A DNA stretch of 64,000 nt. It comes from Symbiodinium natans. Lineage: Eukaryota > Sar > Dinophyceae > Suessiales > Symbiodiniaceae. The DNA is taken from the NCBI GenBank assembly GCA_905221605.1, contig CAJNDS010001112.1:2896950-2960949 (forward strand). The letters are read 5' to 3'. Position numbers and translations under genes: made by a program. Positions 53,601-64,000 of this stretch are shown here, piece after piece. The stretch's first letter is position 1. Every line of letters begins with the position of its first letter. The notes beneath the pieces were generated by a model, which was given only the letters and a program-made list of their open reading frames with translations, was not told the DNA's origin and ran no database searches.

Positions 53601-53954
53601 CACCCCCCACACACAGCCACGCATGCGCTTGCAGAGACCGCGATCGACGCAGATCCGTGGAGCTCTCCGAAACTCGCGCACTTCGGAGAATGCGCGCTCA
53701 TACAGCCCGGGATCTATCATGCAACGACCACGCATCTATCGCCATCCCCCCTTACCGACAGATTCGATGAATGGTGCCCCCGCCCTCCTTTAAAAAGCAA
53801 ATTGTTGATTTAATACCCCCACCCCTTCCCCCCAATTTTCCTGATAGATTCAGGACCCCCGCTCCCCCGTTTTCCTCGATAGAGCAGAACTCGACCGACG
53901 CGAGCGTTCGATATTGTAGTGAGTGAAGAAGCTGGACTGGGACGGTTCGGGACG

Positions 53955-54125
53955 GTTCCTCCCCTCCCTTCCCTCTGTCCTTCCCCTCCCTTCACCTCCC
54001 TTCCCCTCCCTTCCCCTCCCTTTCCCGCCCTTCCCCTCCCTTCCCTTCCCTTCCCCTCCCCTCCCTTCCCTGCCCTCCCTTCCCTTTGTTCTGTTCTTTC
54101 TTTCTTCTTTCCTTCCTTCCGTTCC
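53955..54125. repeat. CCCTTCCCCT polypyrimidine minisatellite
   Basis: Pure pyrimidine tract of 5-10-bp units (CCCTT, CCCCTCCCTT) grading into CTTTC. It could adopt H-DNA, but that is speculation. Confidence 0.9.
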
Positions 54126-54949
54126 TTCCTGCTTCCTTTCGTACGTTTGGAGATGTTTGCATCAGCGCTCATAGCCTCTGCACTGCGTGGTTCGAGTCTC
54201 GGCTAGCGCGGCACGGACATGTGGGGGGGGCGACAGTGGGATTCACAGAGTGGGGCGAACCGCGCAGTGGACAGTGCAGCGAGATCAAGCCTGAAGGAAG
54301 CTTCATCTTGCTTGCAGTCTGCTTGGCTTGTGCTGCTCACTGATTTAGATGAGCAACCATTCACGGGGCCATCGTCACTCAAGACTCTCACAATGGGGAG
54401 TTGATCCATTAGATTGCCTCCACGACACGAGAACATGGACGGCATATTCACAACACACTCTAGCATTGCACAGCACCGTCAGAGCTATGTAATGAGTTGA
54501 AACTCAAGTGATAAGGTGTCCAGGACGGCCATGCAGGATTGCGTAGAAGTTGGGAGCTTCAAGATAGGGCCTGTCCAGGCTGGGATGAAGGTGAAGCCTG
54601 GTTCCTGACTTCGTGCTCACTCGACCGCACGCGTCACAGCCAAGCTGAGGGTAGCTGTCGGTTGCGCCAGTACTCTACAGCTGCCGGGTGTCTTGTACAA
54701 CTTCCAGGCGGAGGCCACGTGGAGGATTGACCCTGTCATTGCAGATTTCACAAACGGGCTGCGAACACACAACAGGAGGCTTGGAGCAACACGCCCCTCC
54801 CGATACGACGCTACGAGGTGTCAGAATGGCACCCTGCCTCCAGGTGAAAATTCGGCTGTTTACTCCGAAGCCTCTAAACCTGAGAAAGCAGCCAAGAGAC
54901 ATCAAGAGACAGGGGGAAGCAAAAAGATACATTACAAAAGCACCTTCAT

Positions 54950-55080
54950 GATAATAAAATAATGACAACATATAGTAATCATAAGAACAAAACCCTCAAG
55001 AAAGAATGTACATTAAACCTGTAACAATCATAATCATAATCATCATTATAATCCCAATACTATACAGAAGTACACATAAG
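54950..55080. other. AT-rich island
   Basis: AATAATGACAAC and ATAATCATAATCATAATCATC-type sequence, no gene. A CCCTAAA array follows at 55210-55246. Confidence 0.6.
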
Positions 55081-55678
55081 ACTACAATGGTGGCTCCTCC
55101 ACCAAGCCGCTGGATGCCGAAGTCTCCGTACACGCCTTTCCTCAGTTTAGGATGGCCCTAAGGAGTGAGGGCGTCGCCGGAAGACTGCCAAGAGTCCCTT
55201 AAACTCAGCACCCTAAACCCTAAACCCTAAACCCTAAACCCTAAACTGGCTGAGATGCCGAACCCTTGTTTGCATCCGGGCTTGGGGAGTTGGTTGGGAA
55301 TCGTCAGCAAGAAACCCTGTTTTGAGCACCAAACCAGGAATGTGCCAAGACGGCCACTTCGGAGCTAAAATGCCAAGTTGCTCTTTCATCTGCATTCTCA
55401 AGTGGAGTTTTCCGGTGGTGCTGTCATATCCGGCTGCATTCGTTGAAGCCGTCTTCTGAACCTTAGGTTTTTCACAGGTAGGCTGCATGTGCTCAGGTGC
55501 CTCACGTGAGCAGGCCGAGACCGGCACGAATCACGAAGACTGGGTCATAATGTACACCAGGGAGCCGGGGAGATTGCGTAGTAGTCCGTGCTCAGCGGGT
55601 GTGCTTCTGGCACGTTATCCGTCATGCCTGCCGCTCCACACCGCGTGGCATTCCCCTACACCCTTCGAATCCGACAGC

Positions 55679-56670
55679 CCTTACCGTGGGCAGCAAGGTT
55701 GTAGCCGAGATGCCGAACGGCCGATGGAAGTTAAACGGCGCCTCCACAAATGTGAACTTCAGCGAGCACCTTGCAAGGCTTCCAGCAACCGGGCCGATTG
55801 ACGATTCGTGATTTTCGTTTTGCCTCTTTTGGCGGCTACCCAACTCGTGCCAACTATGTCAAGTCACAAAGCCCAGGCGTCTGCAGAGAGGTGGATGCAA
55901 TTCGGGATGCGGCTGAGGTCTGTAGGATCACCGAGGGACTGGTCGAGGATGAAACCTGTGCTGCCACAGAGGTGACGAAGACAATCTTGGCACAGACACC
56001 AAATACACTACAATATACTACAATTTACTACAATATACTACAATATACTACAATATAGTAATACATTATATACGTATTATATAGAATAATTGGTGCCAGG
56101 AGCTTAAGTCGATGTCTATGGAGGAGCCGGCATCGATGACGCTCTCCTGGCGTCACTTCACGTGCTTCTTACGAAAGCCTGGCAAATCTGCTTACGCATG
56201 TGCTGCATGCCGCGTCCGAGGCTCGAAATATGCGCCGAAGCCCGCATCTCCCTCCACACCAATGTCTGCAATGGCATTCTCGAAGCGCATCGGTATCTCA
56301 GTCCAGGGTTCATGCAGGTGTCATGCGCATGATTGAGCATGAACCAAATCGTGCAAAGTGGGAGCCGCGAGCCGGCAACTCAAAACAGCCAAAAGACCGG
56401 CTTGGAGAGGCAATGGTGAGAGTTGCCGGACCCATCATCAATGAATGCGCCGATCCTGGGTTTGCTCGGATTTGCTCAGAAGCCGCTGCTGTCAGCTTGG
56501 CACATCCTCTGGAGCTGAGTGACTGCACCCAATGGTCGCCCGAGGTGGCTTCGAACTGCGTCGCGAAGCTGACGAAGCTTGGATTCTCGTTGTACTCCCT
56601 GTCACCACATGATGTTGACACTTTTTTGGGCGGCCATACGCAATCTCCATCCTGTGAGACATCCCTATAA
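55679..56670 (+). CDS. Plus-strand candidate exons of an unknown protein
   Basis: After ATCCGACAG at 55678 the plus strand reads LTVGSKVVAEMPNGRWKLNG, then ASTNVNFSEHLARLPATGPI. At about 55885-55965 it reads REVDAIRDAAEVCRITEGLV. A terminal stretch from about 56350 reads QPKDRLGEAMVRVAGPIINE, then ARICSEAAAVSLAHPLELSD, and ends THTQ-like residues before TAA at 56668-56670 (SLSPHDVDTFLGGH...). The three stretches are coherent individually but the minus strand is also open over 56310-56621. A short ATACTACA microsatellite lies at 56005-56060. No family recognised. Confidence 0.35.
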
Positions 56671-57190
56671 GTTGGGAATGTCCTCTAGTTTCCTTCAGAC
56701 AACTGGGCGTCTTACTTGCTACTATTTAGCCATACTGATCCATTTACTTGGCAGCTTTCTCCTTACTTGCCTATCTATGTACTTGTCAACTTGTGTCCCT
56801 GCCAGGAGGCACAGTTGAGAGGCACGGCCCTACACGCCAGCAACGAGGCATGCTTGTGATTGGCACACAGCTTGCAGGACACAGGCTTTTTGGGGAATGG
56901 GATGGGCTCCCTGCGTAGCCAAGTGCTAGGGTTTCTTTTTAGGAGGCTAAGGATGCCAAGCAATGGTGTAGCGAAGTGAAGAAAACAGAAGTAGCCAAGT
57001 GCACGAGAAAAAGTAGACAGAATAAAGAAGACAAAGTAGACAAGTGAAGAAGACAAGTGTCGTCCATGTGGTACAAAATGCAGTAGCCAACCCTCCTTTA
57101 AAGAAGGCCTTCCAAAACGTGATAGAGAGGAGCTCTAAACTATAGTGACTGCAACCCACCGAAGGCTCCGCGCTCTGCCAGTAGTGACCG

Positions 57191-57478
57191 TCACGTGGCA
57201 GGCGCCGGGTTTTTTGTTCGAAGCGAGCCATTGTGAGCCCCGAGGGCGGCAAGAAACTGCTTCAGAGGAATCCGCCGTCTTGAGGCGGTTTGCATGTCTG
57301 CCAAGTCAGAATCTGCAGAAAATAGCAACGTGTCCAACGTCAGACCCAAACCGAAGGGCGTGGTCGCCTCGGCCCTGATTTCTTCGTCGCCGTAAAGCCT
57401 GCCTCTTGAGGAGGCTGCACTGCGTTCCCGGTCTCCCACGCAGGGGCGCAAAGAAACGGATGGCTGCGAGACGAGCAC
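57191..57478 (-). CDS. Candidate exon
   Basis: The minus strand reads YGDEEIRAEATTPFGLGLTL, then DTLLFSADSDLADMQ and IPLKQFLAALGAHNGSL. It has reasonable composition, but no family and no splice partner. Confidence 0.3.
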   Translation of the reverse strand: MLVSQPSVSLRPCVGDRERSAASSRGRLYGDEEIRAEATTPFGLGLTLDTLLFSADSDLADMQTASRRRIPLKQFLAALGAHNGSLRTKNPAPAT

Positions 57479-57519
57479 AACGAGGTCTTAAACTGTGAAA
57501 CTAGGGAAAGTGTGGAACT

Positions 57520-57960
57520 TTGTGCTGGCGCTCGGGCCTGTCACAACGAGAAGCGAAGCAAGACGCAGCAAGACCATGCCTCAGCGTTGCCGGCGGAGGC
57601 GTCGGAGTGATGGACGAGGTGATTTGCATGTCGAGCATGGGCCGCGGCTCCTCATTCCGCGGGTCCCATGTCAGGAGAAACCAAGTGCCTACCTATGAAA
57701 TCAACGAGACTCTACGACTTTGGAGTTCGAAGGCATCACTTGTGGCATCTCCACTGCGTCCAGGGGTCATGCCGCACCTCACCAGGAACTCAAGCCGCCA
57801 AGCCGACACGTCAACAATGGAACAACCCCTGAGGTCAAGGCAAAGCCAAACCGGTCTTTATCCTGAATTGCAGGCACTGCTTCACATCTTTCTTGCTAGG
57901 CATTCTCCGTATATGGCATTGGCACGGTTTCCACCGACAGTTAGGAGGCACAACGACTAG
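57520..57960 (+). CDS. Candidate open frame
   Basis: A 146-codon frame; the part from 57610 (MDEVICMSSMGRGSSFRGSH) to the TAG stop (ARFPPTVRRHND) is the most protein-like. The minus strand at 57680-57570 also reads well (DPRNEEPRPMLDMQITSS). Undecided. Confidence 0.25.
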   Translation: MCWRSGLSQREAKQDAARPCLSVAGGGVGVMDEVICMSSMGRGSSFRGSHVRRNQVPTYEINETLRLWSSKASLVASPLRPGVMPHLTRNSSRQADTSTMEQPLRSRQSQTGLYPELQALLHIFLARHSPYMALARFPPTVRRHND

Positions 57961-58038
57961 GATTGCAGCCGCGATTCGCTGCTATATGCATCAAGTAGCC
58001 TGAGGCGCAGGTCTCGACAGTATCAAAGCGGTTGTAAC

Positions 58039-58248
58039 ATGCTTGTTGCCATTGCCCGCGGTCACATCACCATCCGATGCGAGCTCCCCAACAACAGGGG
58101 AAGAAACTCCCCAGGACCCTTGTGCATTGCTGCGCCCGACTGCCAAGGCAACCCGTGCAAGTGGTTTCAATTCTCAGAGCAGCCCGACTGCAATCTCAGC
58201 TGTACTACAGCCGGTGGCACTAAAGCACTGTGGGGAGACTGTTTTTGA
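58039..58248 (+). CDS. Cys-rich exon, weakly GRF zinc-finger-like
   Basis: A 69-codon frame with seven Cys: HITIRCELPNNRGRNSPGPL, then CIAAPDCQGNPCKWFQFSEQ. The order Cys, N-x-G-R, Cys, Cys, then an aromatic cluster resembles the GRF zinc finger found in some DNA-repair enzymes, but the spacing after GR is two residues too long and the usual FY is absent. The rest of any such protein was not found upstream. Confidence 0.25.
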   Translation: MLVAIARGHITIRCELPNNRGRNSPGPLCIAAPDCQGNPCKWFQFSEQPDCNLSCTTAGGTKALWGDCF

Positions 58249-58399
58249 TGTTAAAGACAAGCAACTTCTCAGAAACCAGCATCCCTTCGAGACAAGGCAC
58301 ACCAGATTCAGGCTGCCATCCGGGTTTGATTGAAGCTTGCGCGATGTGGCGGACTTCGGCGAGGGCACGGGCTCTCCGAGTGCAGATGCTTTGAGCCCT

Positions 58400-59570
58400 T
58401 AGCTTCTGCTATCCTGTTGACGGGCAAAGCGGGGTCCACTAGCCAGTCAAGTCTCTCCGAGCAGCCTCCGCGTGCAACTCCTGTCTCGAATGTCTCGAAA
58501 ACTTAGCCTAATCCCTGAACATGCACTTCGAACCGATGTGCTGAACGCAACATGTAGAGTGACGACAAGCACAAGAAAAACATGCGGTTGCCGTCCTCAG
58601 CCTCGGCCTGCAGTCGCCTTTCGGTGATGTCAAAGCACGTGCTGGTGTTCGGGGTTGAAATCGAAGGAAAGTTGACCTGAGCTCAGAATTTCATGTGATT
58701 CCATTTCGCTAACAACCTAGAACCGAATAAAATGAGGGTCGGGATACAAGTGAAAATGAGGATTGTGGTGGCTTTCCATTCACTGCTGCGTGCAAGTTTT
58801 CACCAGACCTCTGCGTGACAACAGCCTTATCGATTTTTGCCAAGTCTTCGGAAAGGTGGGCAAGTGTTGAGGCCAGAGGGGTGTGCTCCAGGTGTTGCCC
58901 ATTTAAATTTACGGCGAGATGCGCAGCTGGTCTGGCTCTGCAACCTGACAGTTGAGAAGAAGATGTCCCCAGACTGCATAACCTCGGCTTTGGGCATATG
59001 GATTCCTCTGGACCCCTAATATGGTTCCCAAGTGTAGAATACCCCTCGTGCCCTTTACGAATGGTTGCCGCCCTAAGCCCTAAACCCTAAACCCTAAACC
59101 CTAAACCCTAAACCCTAAACCCTAAACCCTAAACCTGCCACTTCCGCGACTGATCTTGGGTTGTTCGTGCTGTCCTGGCACATCGCCGCTGTTCATTTTG
59201 CCTAACATGGCTGCGTGTTTCTATGTCTATGTATGGGGGTTTGCGAAAATAGGGTACCCTTCTTGGGGGTTCTAAACATAGAGATTATAGTGTCTTGGGG
59301 TATATTAGGGGGACCCATATTTTGGGAAATAGCACTAATGGCATCTTGATTGCGATGCTGCTCCGCATGTCCGACTACAGGCACGAATTAAGTGCGGTCA
59401 TCATTCTGGCCGCAGGTGGCAAATTTCCACAACTCGACATTCTAAACACAAGCGAGCAATTAACGCCGAGCTTGTAACATAAGGCGGCGGTCCAGTCAGC
59501 ACCGTGAACTGCGAGGTCGTGAGGCTGTAGAAGGAGGCTTGAATTGGCACAACCTGCTGGCACACCTGAA
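58400..59570. other. Spacer with telomere-type array
   Basis: No supported exon. A clean CCCTAAA array of about nine units occupies 59071-59134. TTGGGGGTTCTAAACATAGAG-like imperfect inverted sequence at 59255-59330 may be a decayed small element. Confidence 0.45.
59071..59134. repeat. CCCTAAA array
   Basis: Nine near-perfect units, interstitial. Confidence 0.95.
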
Positions 59571-59578
59571 CAGCCGGG

Positions 59579-60401
59579 ATGAGCATTGCATCAGTGGCAA
59601 GCGATGCTCATGAGCGAACGAGTCTACTGGATTCTAAGGGCAACAATGACGCGAAATTAAATATAATAAAACCACATCGCAAGGGCAACACATTGAGTGC
59701 CATGACAAAATCTGATAAAGCCTTCTTGATGGCTGGAAAGCTACTGGCACGGGAGAACAGGGAGCGAGAAGAAGTGATTCAGGGTGAACTAAGGAACGCA
59801 GGGAACACGAGGAAAGCCAAGAGATGCAAATTCAAAGTGCAGCCTGCCTCCGGTTGTGGCCCTCCAACCACCCTGCCCCGAATTGTCACGTGCAGTACAC
59901 ATTAATATGAAAGGATGGACACACCAGTCGAATCCGACACGTCCACACTGCCTAGCTGAGAGACTTTCGCTTTCTGGAGATTCAACCTCGGCTGCGACAC
60001 TTTCTGCGACCCACAGATCAGGTCCCAAAACCGACGCGGAAACCTGGCCGACAGGGCCGAAAGATCAGTGCAAACCAGTGGGCGCCATCGCAGTTGAAGC
60101 GGACTTTGAAGCTGAACTGGCCCGTATTTGCCAGCGTGCCGCCTCCAAAAATTGCCTGGAAAGCCACGACTGCCTCGGTGCCGATCGCTGGAGGATGCCG
60201 CGGGAGCGGGCGGTTTGCAAGAATAAAGCCCTCAGCACAAATATGCTCAAAAAACATACCGTCTCTCATGCCCTCCAGGTTGGGCTTCAACGGGACAAGA
60301 TATACAAGATGGGACAATCAGAACGAGTTGCAAAGCCCTGGTCATTTGTCACCTCCATAGCATCAGGCGCTAGCTCGACCACGCCCTCGCCTGGTCGATA
60401 G
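59579..60401 (+). CDS. Plus-strand gene of unknown function, two exons
   Basis: Exon 1 from ATG 59579: MSIASVASDAHERTSLLDSK, then charged sequence (LLARENREREEVIQGELRNA) to about 59839. A second open stretch from about 59901, after CACGTGCAG, reads HINMKGWTHQSNPTRPHCLA, later AVEADFEAELARICQRAASK, and ends SGASSTTPSPGR with TAG at 60399-60401. The implied intron of about 59 nt is bounded by repeated GTGCAG, but the phase does not fit simply, so the junction is unresolved. Part of the second exon is also open on the minus strand. No family recognised. Confidence 0.4.
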
Positions 60402-60654
60402 CAAGACAATGCCACGCTTGCAGCAAGTCGTCGTACTTCTCGTTTTGACCGCCCTTTTTGTGCACAGTTCCGGTCTGAGCGAGATGTCCCCGCTGTCTTG
60501 TGACGTGCGTGCGAAGAAGAATACATAAGAATTCCGGGTGTACAAGCCGTGGCAATGGAAGCCGTGCTCGAAACCTCGTGAGGACAAGCAGTCAACGTTG
60601 CTTTGTTGGCTTTCTGCAAGCTGTGAGCTGGCGCTGTTCCAGTTCAGGGGTGGG

Positions 60655-61612
60655 TGCGTAGGGTGGGTTTGGCGGATATGCCAGTGTGTGTGTGGGTGAG
60701 TGGGTATGCCTGCGTGGGTATGACTGTGTGCGTATGCCTGTGCGGGTATGCCTCTGTGGGCATGCCTGTGTGGGTATGACTGCGTGCATATGCATGTGTG
60801 GGCATGCCTCTGTGGTGGCTATGACTGCATGCATATGCATGTGTGGGCATGCCTCTGTCTGTGTGTGTATGGGTGAATGTGTATGCCTGCGTGGGTATGA
60901 CTGTGTGCGTATGCCTGTGTGGGCATGCCTGTGTGGGTATGCCTGCGTGGGCATGACCGTGTGCGTATGCCTGTGTGGGCATGCCTGTGCGGGTATGACT
61001 GAGAGCATATGCTGTGGGCACGCCTCTGTCTGTGTGTGTGGGTGAAATGGGTATGCCTGTGTGGGTATGACTGTGTGCGTATGCCTGTGCGGGTATGCCT
61101 GTGTGGGTATGCCTGTGCGGGTATGACTGTGTGCGTATGCCTGTGTGGGCATGCCTGTGTGGGTATGACTCTGTGCGTATGCCTGTGTGGGCATGCCTCT
61201 GTCTGTGTGTGTGGGTGAGTGGGTAATGCCTGTGTGGGTATGACTGTGTGCGTATGCCTGTGCGCGTATGCCTGTGTGGGTATGACTGTGTGCGTATGCC
61301 CGTGTGGGCATGCCTGTGTGATCCTGTGTGGGTATGACCGTGTGCGTATGCCTGTGTGGGCATGCCTCTGTCTCTGTGTGTCTGTGGGTGAGTGGGTATG
61401 CCTGTGTGGGTATGACTGTGTGCGTATGCCTGTGCGGGTATGCCTGTGTGGGTATGCCTGCGTGCGTATGCCTGTGCGGGTATGCCCACACAGGTATGCC
61501 TGTGTGGGTATGACTGTGTGGGTATGCCTGTGTGGGTATGCCTGTGTGGGCATGCCTGTCTGTGTGTGTGTGTGTGCCACGTGTGTGTGTGTGTGTGTGT
61601 GTGTGCCAACCC
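60655..61612. repeat. 14-bp minisatellite (CCTGTGTGGGTATG)
   Basis: More than 60 units of 14 bp, alternating among CCTGTGTGGGTATG, ACTGTGTGCGTATG and CCTGTGTGGGCATG, with hints of three- or four-unit higher-order repeats. It ends in a GT run at about 61560-61602. Both strands give long His/Thr/Gly-Ile-Pro or Val-Cys frames that are artefacts of the repeat. Confidence 0.95.
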
Positions 61613-63866
61613 TGTTGCCAAGGGAGCAAGTGTGCAGAGCTGTTACCGTTAGAGCATGCAGGGGGATGTGGCGTGAGATCAGGGACCACATCCAATGAAG
61701 CTACCTGATCTCATGGGATGCAGAACTTGGCCAGTTCTGTGTACCTGCGATTTCTTCAGTCTCACGAATCATTTTAGCAAGTTGGGAACTTCAGGATTGT
61801 GAGGTGTAGACCAGGTAAACAGGACCCCAAGACTTGGTGTGGAGATTGCACAAGTGTGCTCCAGGCAGTATTCGTCTATCGCACTGTCTGCAGCAGGGTT
61901 GCCTGCCTGATACTATGGTCTTGATTGACCATCCTGAGCTCCCTGATCGGAGCAACAGCCTGTCAGCATTTCCCCCCTCAACTGCTGCAGCGAGTGAAAT
62001 TGACTGTGTCCACAGTCTGCTGATGTTCAAACCAGATACCGAACAGGTCCTACGCCTGTTGTCGATCCATCCTGTTAGAGACGTCAGCCAGGGTTATCTC
62101 CACCCAAGTGATGTTGCGTGAGTGTTGATCGGTGTACCATTGTTTACGCAGCGTGTTGAGAGAGATCAAGTTCCTGTAGTGCTGTAGTCTTCCGTGTCAG
62201 CAGCGCAGAGATGTGGAATGCAGAATCCTGCGAGTAGAGCCAGACGGTTGCAAGTGCAAGTTTCTTCGTGGCAGCGAGTGATTCTCACTGACTTGCAGCG
62301 TTGCGTGCAGTACATGCTCAGTCTGTTGCCAGCAGATTTTCGCAATTCTGACCAGCAGAGATTGTGGCAGCTGCACATGTTCTTGAACTTGAACTTGACT
62401 TTATGCTTGTGCTCAATGGCTGCAAGAGCTCCGCTCTTCTGATTGAAGGGTGTGTGTGTGTGTGCCAACCCTGTTGCCAAGGGGGCAAGTGTGAAGAGCT
62501 GTTACCGTTAGAGCATGCAGGGGGCTCCCTGATCGGAGCAACAGCCTGTCAGTTTTTCCCCCCTCAACTGCTGCACCTTTGAGCGAGTGAAATTGACTGT
62601 GTCCACAGTCTGCTGATGTTCAAACCAGATACCGAACAGGTCCTACGCCAGTTGTCGATCCATCCTGTTAGAGACTTCTGATGTTGCGTGAGTGTTGGTC
62701 GGTGTACCATTGTTTACGCAGCGTGTTGAGAGTGATCAAGTTCCTGTAGTGCTGTAGTCTTCCGTGTTAGCAGCGCAGAGATGTGGAATGCAGAATCCTG
62801 CGGGTAGAGCCAGATGGTTGCAAGTGCAAGTTTCTTCGTGGCAGCGAGTGATTCTCACTGACTTGCAGCGTTGCGCGCAGTACATGCTCAGTCTGTTGCC
62901 AGCAGATTTCGCAATTCTGACCAGCAGAGATTGTGGCAGCTGCACATGTTCTTGAACTTGAACTTGACTTTATGCTTGTGTGCTCAATGGCTGCAAGAGC
63001 TCCGCTCTTCTGATTGAAGGGTGTGTGTGTGTGTGCCAACTCTGTTGCCAAGGGGGCAAGTGTGAAGAGCTGTTGCCGTTAGAGCATGCAGGGCTGATCG
63101 GAGCAACAGCCTGTCAGCTTTTTCCCCCCTCAACTGCTGCACATTTGAGCGAGTGAACTTGACTGTGTCCACAGTCTGCTGATGTTCAAGCCAGATACCG
63201 AACAGGTCCTACGCCAGTTGTCGATCCATCCTGTTAGAGACTTCAGCCAGGGTTGTCTCTACCCAAGTGATGTTGCGTGAGTGTTGGTCGGTGTACCATT
63301 GTTTACGCAGCGTGTTGAGAGTGATCAAGTTCCTGTAGTGCTGTAGTCTTCCGTGTTAGCAGCGCAGAGATGTGGAATGCAGAATCTTGCGGGTAGAGCC
63401 AGATGGTTGCAAGTGCAAGTTTCTTCGTGGCAGCGAGTGATTCTCACTGACTTGCAGCGTTGCGTGCAGTACATGCTCAGTCTGTTGCCAGCAGCTTTTC
63501 GCAATTCTGACCAGCAGAGATTGTGGCAGCTGCACATGTTCTTGATCTTGAACTTGACTTTATGCTTGTGCTCAATGGCTGCAAGAGCTCCACTCTTCTG
63601 ATTGAAGGGTGTGTGTGTGTGCCAACCCTGTTGCCAAGGGAGCAAGTGTGAAGAGCTGTTACCGTTAGAGCATGCAGGGGGAGGTGGCGTGAGATCAGGG
63701 ACCACATCCAATGAAGCTACCTGATCTCATGGGATGCAGAACTTGGCCAGTTCTGTGTACCTGCGATTTCTTCAGTCTCACGAATCATTTTAGCAAGTTG
63801 GGAACTTCAGGATTGTGAGGTGTAGACCAGGTAAACAGGACCCCAAGACTTGGTGTGGAGATTGCA

Positions 63867-63873
<7 letters not shown>
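61603..63873. repeat. Nested tandem array of about 570-590-bp units
   Basis: Three units, recognisable by CGAGTGAA(A/C)TTGACTGTGTCC at 61991, 62584 and 63151 (spacing 593 and 567). The array is bracketed by a direct repeat of about 255 bp (61603-61856 and 63618-63873), both starting GCCAACCCTGTTGCCAAGGG. Units differ by substitutions and small deletions. No gene is visible in the unit. Confidence 0.92.
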
Positions 63874-63929
<56 letters not shown>

Positions 63930-63966
63930 TGTGTGTGTGGTGTGTGTGTGTGTGTGGTGTGTGTGT

Positions 63967-64000
<34 letters not shown>
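63872..64000. repeat. (TG)n microsatellite running off the window
   Basis: Almost pure TG/GTGG dinucleotide repeat to the last base; such runs often end assembled contigs. Confidence 0.97.

Noticed and set aside
53332-53735. Poly-Gly, poly-Val/Trp and poly-His proteins
   Set aside because: All derive from the CCA/CCG trinucleotide repeat in different frames.
60592-61695. Open frame of 367 codons with HTHTGIPTQAYP-type repeats on the minus strand
   Set aside because: Produced by the 14-bp minisatellite; similarly long frames exist on both strands.
1-64000. CRISPR array, insertion sequence or bacterial operon
   Set aside because: No regularly spaced identical repeats with unique spacers, no transposase frame, and gene structure is intron-rich and eukaryotic.

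Overview
The window looks like nuclear DNA of a photosynthetic core dinoflagellate; I cannot name the species. Five observations point there. (1) A conserved enzyme gene, ALG11, can be rebuilt from 28 very short exons, and 16 of its 27 introns start with GC rather than GT (one starts with GA). (2) TTTAGGG/CCCTAAA arrays are scattered through the window, many beside or inside introns. (3) One intron is a 113-bp terminal-inverted-repeat element flanked by a perfect 8-bp target duplication, which is the hallmark of an introner. (4) A single-exon gene begins with a signal peptide followed by an FVA-type plastid leader. (5) Upstream of that gene lies a short sequence resembling the end of the dinoflagellate spliced leader. 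I saw no bacterial operon, rRNA, tRNA or CRISPR array.

Layout. 1-31 kb: almost every supported exon is on the minus strand. It holds an exon-rich TPR protein (about 1.6-6.2 kb), an acidic Lys/Glu-rich protein interrupted by the introner (6.5-7.1 kb), a second disordered protein ending in an acidic tail (7.6-9.0 kb), a Pro/Ala/Lys-rich coiled-coil protein (9.2-13.8 kb), TPR exons (14.4-16.6 kb), a membrane-anchored protein (17.3-19.1 kb), TPR exons (19.2-20.8 kb), an intronless plastid-targeted protein (20.9-21.5 kb), a nuclear-type disordered protein carrying a 210-bp palindrome (22.2-23.1 kb), more TPR exons (23.2-24.3 kb) and ALG11 (25.0-31.4 kb). 31.5-41 kb is sparse: microsatellites, minisatellites, a satellite-like block and a few isolated exons, including one convincing plus-strand exon at 34 kb. 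41.3-45.1 kb: minus-strand exons embedded in dense CCCTAAA arrays. 46.9-51.9 kb: a minus-strand membrane protein with a large beta-rich ectodomain and many membrane segments. 52-55 kb is mostly low complexity. 55.6-60.4 kb: candidate plus-strand exons. 60.6-64 kb: 14-bp minisatellite, a nested array of about 580-bp units, and a TG run at the window edge.

The genes do not form one pathway. ALG11 is an ER N-glycosylation enzyme, the 21-kb gene is plastid-directed, and the TPR proteins are probably scaffolds of unknown partner. What the region shares is genome architecture: microexons of 16-100 nt, GC donors, and introns apparently built from transposons and telomere-type repeats. Most exon ends were inferred by eye from reading frame plus AG/GT/GC signals, so coordinates of multi-exon genes are spans with individual exons given in the evidence.
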